In this document: piece after piece, positions 47,368-53,090 of the stretch
How positions within the stretch are numbered: position 1 is the stretch's first letter
Layout of the letters: every line of letters begins with the position of its first letter
Source: Planctomycetaceae bacterium
GTDB taxonomy: Bacteria > Planctomycetota > Planctomycetia > Pirellulales > UBA1268
Direction of reading: 5' to 3'
Assembly (NCBI GenBank): GCA_947453375.1
Contig: CANGGT010000006.1
Span: 1 to 53,090 of the forward strand
DNA: 53,090 bases
Notes under the pieces: generated by a model
Told to the model about the DNA's origin: nothing
The model's input: only the letters and a program-made list of their open reading frames with translations
The model's database searches: none
Made by a program: the position numbers and the translations under genes

Positions 47368-48678
47368 TCATTCCACGACACGGAGGACGTCGTTGCGCTT
47401 GTAGACACGGTTGCGGCCGCCGCGGGCCGCTCCCTCGAACTCGAGATGGCAGTCGAGGAGGACGCCGAGCGTGGCGTCTTCCGGAATCTCGAGCGTGATC
47501 GTGACGAGATTCCCCTCGCGGCGGATCGCGGTCGCCTCGTAGGGGCCGATCTGCACCCACGAAGGCGCTCCCTCGGGCATCGCTCCGGGCTGCCGACCGG
47601 CCCCGCGCGGCGAGATCCCCTCGCGCGGATCGAGTTCGATCGTCACGTCGCGTTTCCCGCCTCGGGCCACCGCCCCCGGACGCACGGCGACGATAGCGGG
47701 ATCGGCGATCGTCTGCCCTTCGGCGTTGTTCTCGATCGCCCCGCTTCCGGCCCGGCGCAGCCCGCGGTTGTTGCTCGGCTCGACGACGCCGCGGTAGCCA
47801 CCGAGGAGGTAGGGAAAGCGGCCCGGCGTGGCGTGGTAGTGGTAGCCACGATTGGGATCGGCGTGGCCGTTGCAGGCGTCGAGCGCCAGGCCAGACGACG
47901 TGAGCTTGTCGCTCTCGTGAGCCATGACACCTTCGGCCTCGTAAGGACCGTGGATCGGAAATCCGTCCCAGGCGAAGCCGATGATCGGCGAATGCTGCTT
48001 GCCGTCGTCCTTGAAGGGGCTTTTTACGCAGACCGGATACTTGTGGTAGTGGTAGACGCCGGTCTGCTGAGGATGGCCGCAGCAGGCGTCGAGCCAGACC
48101 TCCGAATAGCCTTCGACCGCATTCATCCCTCCCTGCTCGAAGGGATTGAAGAACACGACGCCGTTGATCGCCGTGCCGACCGGCCCCATCGGCAGCCGCG
48201 TCGTCGATGCCGCGAGCCGTGGCTCGAGCGGCAGCCGGAAGGTGAAATCCTGGACTTGGATCGAGTTCGGATTGCCGCTGTTGGGAAAGATCGCGGTGGG
48301 GTGGTTGGGATAGCCCTGGCTCCGGATGACGAGAAACCCGGCGGGGTGGAGCTCGCTGCCGGGCTCGTGCGAGATTCGCACCTCGTCGATTCCGTCGCCG
48401 TTGGAATCTCGCTGCGAATACGAGAAGAGGTCGACGAACTGCACCTCCTCGCCGACGATGTCGCAATGGAGATAGCGCGGCTTGTCGAGCTTGCTGCCGG
48501 CCTCGTCGTGGGTGTGGACAAACCACCGCCCCCCGATCGGCTCGACGCCGGGAGGGGGATCCTGGCCACGGACCACCGCGGGGAGGAGTAGGGCGCAAAG
48601 ACAGGCGAAGCGCACGAGAGCACCACACGCTCGACTCCCCCCCCACCGTGCCTTGGCAGATGCGGAGCAGAGGTGCAT
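47368..48678 (-). CDS. YHYH-domain secreted protein
   Basis: CGHPQQTGVYHYHKYPVCV..IIGFAWDGFPIHGPYEAEG..RGYHYHATPGRFPYLLGGYRG. Confidence 0.9.
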   Translation of the reverse strand: MHLCSASAKARWGGSRACGALVRFACLCALLLPAVVRGQDPPPGVEPIGGRWFVHTHDEAGSKLDKPRYLHCDIVGEEVQFVDLFSYSQRDSNGDGIDEVRISHEPGSELHPAGFLVIRSQGYPNHPTAIFPNSGNPNSIQVQDFTFRLPLEPRLAASTTRLPMGPVGTAINGVVFFNPFEQGGMNAVEGYSEVWLDACCGHPQQTGVYHYHKYPVCVKSPFKDDGKQHSPIIGFAWDGFPIHGPYEAEGVMAHESDKLTSSGLALDACNGHADPNRGYHYHATPGRFPYLLGGYRGVVEPSNNRGLRRAGSGAIENNAEGQTIADPAIVAVRPGAVARGGKRDVTIELDPREGISPRGAGRQPGAMPEGAPSWVQIGPYEATAIRREGNLVTITLEIPEDATLGVLLDCHLEFEGAARGGRNRVYKRNDVLRVVE

Positions 48679-48783
48679 GGTGATCCCCCGGGAGCGGAGT
48701 CGACGCGGAAACCTGTCGTGTTCAGGCTTGAACGGCCAGGGATCACAAAGGTTTCCCGTCCGAACGCCGCACGGGCGGGGGAT

Positions 48784-50349
48784 TCACTTCCCCGCCGGCG
48801 CGGGCTTCCCCGTCGGGGCCTTCTCGGCCGGCGTCTTCTCGGCCGGCTTGGCCGCCTCGGGAAGAACCTCGAGGGTGAGCGGGTCGCGGAGCGGCAGGTG
48901 GGTCACCTTACCGTCGAAGAAGTCGGCCATCGTCGCTCGCTTGCCGAGATCCCCCTTCTCGATCTCGTCCCAGTCGCCCACCACGAGGATCGCCATCTTC
49001 GCCGGATCGAGATGCTTCTTCGCGACCCGCTGGAGATCCTCTCGCGTCACCGCACTGACCTTGTCGCGATAGGTCTGCCAGAACTGCGGATCCCGCTTCG
49101 TCCACTCGTCGTTCACGAACACGCGGAGCATCGCCGGCTTGCTCTCGAACTGCCGCGGAAAGGTCTCGATCGCCGCGAGCTTCGCCGTTTCGAGTTCCTC
49201 GTAGCTCACCAGATCGTCCCGCACCCCCTCGACCAGATCGAGGATGATCTTCGTCGCCAGGGCGACCGTCGCGTTCTTGCTCTCGAACCGAGCCTGGAAC
49301 TGCCCCGGATAATCGACCTTCGGCGCCACGGCCGAGGCCGCCGAATAGGCGAGTCCCTCGTTGCTCCGCACCTGCTGCATGATCCGGCTGGTGAACCCCG
49401 AGCCGCCGAGGATGTCGTTGAGGAGCAGCAGCGGGATCGCGTCGGGATCGTCTCGCTCGATCGACCGCATCCCCATCACCACCTTCCCTTGCGGGATGTC
49501 CTTGGGAACGTGGTAGAGGCCGGGGGCGAGTTGGGCCGTCGGCGCGACCGGATCGGGGACCGCGGAGCCCTTCTTCCAGCCGGCGAAGGCCTTCTCGAGC
49601 TTGGCGAGGATCTCCTTTTCTTCGAAGTCGCCCGTCACCGAAACGATCATGTTGCCGGGATGGAAGATCCTCGCGTGCACTTCGCGGAGACGGTCGGTGG
49701 TCATGGCGGCGACGCTCGCGGCCGTCGGTTCGCGCGACTCGAAGTGGTCGGCGCCCCAGAGGAGCCGCTTCCACTCCCGCGAGAGGATCGACGAGGCGTC
49801 GTCGTTGCGCTGCTTGAGAGCCTCCATCAAACGGGCTTTCGAGGTCTCGAGTCGCGCCTCGTCGAAGCCCGGCTTCCGCAGCATGTCGACGAACAGCCCG
49901 AGGCTCTCGTCGAGATTGCTCGACAGGCAGTTCAGCCCGGCCGTCGTGAAGGCATCGTTGCTCCCCACCCCCATCTCGGTGGCGAGGAAGTCGAGTTGCT
50001 CGTCGAACGCCGTCGGCTTCGCCGTCGCCGTGCCCCCCTCACGCACCATCCTCGCGGTCGTGGCGACGAGCCCGGGAACATCGGCCGGATCGAGCGACGC
50101 CCCCCCCTTGAACGTGATCGAGATCTTGACGAGGGGAAACTCGTGGGACGGGGCCACGTAGACCACCGTGCCATCGGCAAGCGTCCGACGGAATTGCTTC
50201 GCCTCCGGCACCTTGAAATCGAGAGCCCTGAACTCGATCTCCTCGGGGCGGGCCGGAAGCACCGGCGGCTCCTCCCCGCGCGCGACGAACCCCGAGGCAA
50301 CGACAGCGAGAATCCCCACGAGAGCACGGAAGCGGTGGAACGTCGTCAC
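48784..50349 (-). CDS. M16 family protein lacking the HxxEH motif (GTG start proposed)
   Basis: LADGTVVYVAPSHEFPLVKISITFKGGASLDPADVPGLVATTARMVREGG; GSGFTSRIMQQVRSNEGLAYSAASAV. Confidence 0.85.
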   Translation of the reverse strand: MTTFHRFRALVGILAVVASGFVARGEEPPVLPARPEEIEFRALDFKVPEAKQFRRTLADGTVVYVAPSHEFPLVKISITFKGGASLDPADVPGLVATTARMVREGGTATAKPTAFDEQLDFLATEMGVGSNDAFTTAGLNCLSSNLDESLGLFVDMLRKPGFDEARLETSKARLMEALKQRNDDASSILSREWKRLLWGADHFESREPTAASVAAMTTDRLREVHARIFHPGNMIVSVTGDFEEKEILAKLEKAFAGWKKGSAVPDPVAPTAQLAPGLYHVPKDIPQGKVVMGMRSIERDDPDAIPLLLLNDILGGSGFTSRIMQQVRSNEGLAYSAASAVAPKVDYPGQFQARFESKNATVALATKIILDLVEGVRDDLVSYEELETAKLAAIETFPRQFESKPAMLRVFVNDEWTKRDPQFWQTYRDKVSAVTREDLQRVAKKHLDPAKMAILVVGDWDEIEKGDLGKRATMADFFDGKVTHLPLRDPLTLEVLPEAAKPAEKTPAEKAPTGKPAPAGK

Positions 50350-50423
50350 GGAAGACACCTGGGAAGGAGGAATGGAGCGGGGAAGGATCGCAGACGGTAC
50401 CGAACCATGGACTCGAAACCGGA

Positions 50424-51992
50424 TCATTCCCCCGCTTTGCGGCGGAACGTCGCCACGCTGCGGTTGGTGGGGGAGAAGTATTCGTTGGCGACCCGCCGGA
50501 TGTCGGCCGCCGTGACGGCTTCGTACTTCCGTGGGCCGTCATTGATCTCTTTCCAGTCGAGCGTCGCTTCGGCGACGGCGAGTTGGACGAGCAGCGACAT
50601 GTTGCTCTCGAGACGCCGGTAATTGCCCGCCGCCACCCGGTTCTTCACCTTGCGGAGTTCGCGCTCGGGCACCTCCTCGGACTGGAGCTTCGCCAGCTCT
50701 TCGTACCAGGCAGCCTCGAGGGCTTCGGGCGTTGCCTCGCCGCGAGTCTCCGCCTCGAATGCGAACAGCCCGGCATACTTCCGCGTGTCGGACGTCGCCT
50801 GGGCGCCCGAGGCGATTGCCCGCTCCTCGACGAGCCCCTTGTAGAGCCGGCCGGTGCGCTCGTTCAGAAGCTCGGCGAGCATGTCGAGCGGATAGCTGTC
50901 GGCGTGACCGGCCGGAACGGTGTGATAGCGGATCTCGACCGACGGTGGAAAATCCCCCTCGGCGTTCATCCGCTGCTCGGCGAGTTGGTCAACCTCGAGG
51001 GTCACCACCGGCGGCGGCGCCTTCTCTCCGGCCGTGAGCCGGGAGAAGTAGCGGGTGATGAAGGCCTTCGCGGCGGGGGCATCGAAGTCGCCCACGACCA
51101 CGCCGACGAGATTGCCGGGGCGGTAGTAGGTGTTCCAGTATTCCTGCGCCTGCTCCTCGGTATAGCTGTTCAAATCGCTCGGCCAGCCGATCACGGGCCA
51201 CGAATACCCACACGACGCCCAGAACATGCTGTCGAACTGCTCCTGGAATCGCCCCGTCGGCGTGCTGTCGGTGCGGAGCCGACGCTCCTCGTGAACAACG
51301 TCGCGCTCGGAGTAAAACTCGCGGAAGACGCTGTCATGGAGCCGGTCGCTCTCCATCCACGCCCACAGCTCGAGCTTGTTGGACGGAACCGTGATGAAGT
51401 AACAGGTGAGGTCGAAGCTCGTGAAGGCGTTCATGCCGCTCCCCCCGGCCTTCGTGTAGACCTGGTCGAACTCGTCCTTGACGATCGTCGCCGTGGCGGC
51501 GCCGTCGTCGCCGCGCCCCTGCTGGGCCTTGATGAGGCTGTCGAGGCGGCCACGGAGGACGCGGAGGGCCTGGGTGTCGTTGGCGGGATCCCACGGATCG
51601 TCGATCTCCCCGCGGAAGTAGCGGTCGTACTGCTCCGTCCACACGAGCCGATTGAGATCCTCGCGCACCTTCCTCTGCTCGTCGCGGAATTCCGCATCGC
51701 GCTTTGCGTCACGGGTGCCGATCGTGTCGGTCCCCTTGAACATCATGTGCTCGAAGAAATGGCTGATCCCGGTGATCCCGGGGCGTTCGTTGACGCTCCC
51801 CACCTTCGCCACCCACCCGGCACTGACGACGTTCGGCTGGTCGGTGCGCGGCACGAGGAGGAACTGCATCCCGTTGGGGAGCGTGAACTCCTCCACCGCC
51901 ACCTGCTGGGCGGTGACCGGCGGGGGGGCGACAAACCATCCCGTGAGGAGAACCAGGAGGCACCCGAAGCGGGCCTGGCGCGGGGACGTCAT
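50424..51992 (-). CDS. M16 family zinc peptidase
   Basis: LPNGMQFLLVPRTDQPNVVSAGWVAKVGSVNERPGITGISHFFEHMMFKGT (HxxEH). Confidence 0.92.
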   Translation of the reverse strand: MTSPRQARFGCLLVLLTGWFVAPPPVTAQQVAVEEFTLPNGMQFLLVPRTDQPNVVSAGWVAKVGSVNERPGITGISHFFEHMMFKGTDTIGTRDAKRDAEFRDEQRKVREDLNRLVWTEQYDRYFRGEIDDPWDPANDTQALRVLRGRLDSLIKAQQGRGDDGAATATIVKDEFDQVYTKAGGSGMNAFTSFDLTCYFITVPSNKLELWAWMESDRLHDSVFREFYSERDVVHEERRLRTDSTPTGRFQEQFDSMFWASCGYSWPVIGWPSDLNSYTEEQAQEYWNTYYRPGNLVGVVVGDFDAPAAKAFITRYFSRLTAGEKAPPPVVTLEVDQLAEQRMNAEGDFPPSVEIRYHTVPAGHADSYPLDMLAELLNERTGRLYKGLVEERAIASGAQATSDTRKYAGLFAFEAETRGEATPEALEAAWYEELAKLQSEEVPERELRKVKNRVAAGNYRRLESNMSLLVQLAVAEATLDWKEINDGPRKYEAVTAADIRRVANEYFSPTNRSVATFRRKAGE

Positions 51993-52081
51993 GCGGCGAT
52001 TCCGGAAGGGAATTGGGGGCTGGAGGGGGTGGCGGAGACCACCAGCCGATTTATAGCAGGGTGTCCCGCAGAGCGGGAACG

Positions 52082-52990
52082 TCAGCCGACCCGCCCGGAG
52101 AGCCACCACTGGAGGAGCGTGAGGAAGATCTCGAAGACGATCAGCCCGACGATCGCGTATTCCACGCGGAGCGCTCGCCTGTTCTGGACCAGCTCGAGCG
52201 CCGTTTCCGCCGTCCGCGAGATCAGCGCGAGCTTGCCGTGGAGTGCGGCAAACCGCTCCCGGATCTCGAACTCGTCGCGGAGTCTGGCCCAGATCCGCTC
52301 CAATTCGGGATGGTCCCAAAGCAGCTCCGGCGCATCGTCGACGCGGGCCCCCGCCACGACCCGGTGCTCGGCGAGGAGGGCCGTTCCCAGGTGCTGAAGG
52401 AGTTCGTGGGCCGCCCGGCCTCCGCGTCCCCAATGATCGAGGTTCACGGCGAACGGCTCGATCCGCTCGAACTGCCGCTCGATGTTGCGCTCATGATGGG
52501 CCAGCGACACGCTCTTGGCCATGATGTCGGCCACCACCTGGAGCTTCTCGAGAGTGACATCCGCGAGAACGAGCACGTTCCCCTCGAACGTCTCCCGCGC
52601 ACCGCCGACGCGGATCTCGAGCCCCTCCGTTTCCCGATCGGCCGCCCCGAGTGGCTGACGGAGATGGGGGCTGATCTGCCGTAGATACTCCGACACTCCT
52701 GCCGGGGAGACGCCGAAGAACACCACCGCACCGTACCGGAAGAGAACCGCCACGCCGGTTGTCCCGTGTCCAGCGCCGAGGCTGCCGGCCGGGGAGCCGG
52801 CGATCCCCAGTCCGTCGAGTGCGCCGATCAACTCCACGACCAGCGGCGCCCCGCCGGGGCGTTCGGCGGCGCCGAGGGCGCTCAGATCGATCCCCGTGCC
52901 TGCAAGCACCGCCTGCGCCCGGAACGCGTGCGCGGCTCCCGGGGAAACGGTGGCGGGAACGTCGTCGGGCGAAGAACGGGAATCGGACAT
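52082..52990 (-). CDS. DUF155/RMD1-YagE family protein with C-terminal TM
   Basis: VLFRYGAVVFFGVSPAG..VLVLADVTLEKLQVVADIMAKSVSLAHHERNIERQFERIEP..VEYAIVGLIVFEIFLTLLQWWL. Confidence 0.8.
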   Translation of the reverse strand: MSDSRSSPDDVPATVSPGAAHAFRAQAVLAGTGIDLSALGAAERPGGAPLVVELIGALDGLGIAGSPAGSLGAGHGTTGVAVLFRYGAVVFFGVSPAGVSEYLRQISPHLRQPLGAADRETEGLEIRVGGARETFEGNVLVLADVTLEKLQVVADIMAKSVSLAHHERNIERQFERIEPFAVNLDHWGRGGRAAHELLQHLGTALLAEHRVVAGARVDDAPELLWDHPELERIWARLRDEFEIRERFAALHGKLALISRTAETALELVQNRRALRVEYAIVGLIVFEIFLTLLQWWLSGRVG

Positions 52991-53090
52991 CGGCAGACCG
53001 GAGGGAGTGTCCGGGGGGCCGTGGCTGGGTACGCCGGCCACGGAAAGCCTTCCCGAGTCTCCAGACTACACCGTGCCTACGATCGGAGAG

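Overview
GC-rich bacterial chromosomal segment. Planctomycete-type signals include a DUF1559 pseudopilin with a partner lipoprotein, DUF1080, YHYH and EF-hand secreted proteins, a sulfatase and an unusual sigma factor. About 37 genes are supported. Core genes: infC-rpmI-rplT, cysK, acs, pfk, trpF, ahcY, parA-parB, tRNA-Pro(UGG), a homospermidine synthase/ornithine decarboxylase operon, sppA, crcB and an M16 peptidase pair. Main points for a second look: (1) a membrane-tethered barnase/RNase Sa-like ribonuclease with all three catalytic residues, overlapping by ATGA with a barstar-like immunity gene (34.4-35.6 kb); (2) three parS-like palindromes next to parAB, with a ParB whose CTP-motif is GQRRLA instead of GERRxR; (3) infC with no ATG/GTG/TTG at its conserved N-terminus but an AUC codon behind a strong Shine-Dalgarno; (4) a sigma factor with stacked N-terminal HTH modules; (5) a decayed duplicate fragment of a DUF937 gene beside an orphan SecD-P1-like secreted protein; (6) a fused PH-like/zinc-ribbon/ABC exporter/DUF1854 protein; (7) a 47-aa membrane microprotein absent from the ORF track, downstream of a sigma70-like promoter. 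No CRISPR array, rRNA or transposase was seen. All family assignments come from reading motifs in the translations; no searches were run.
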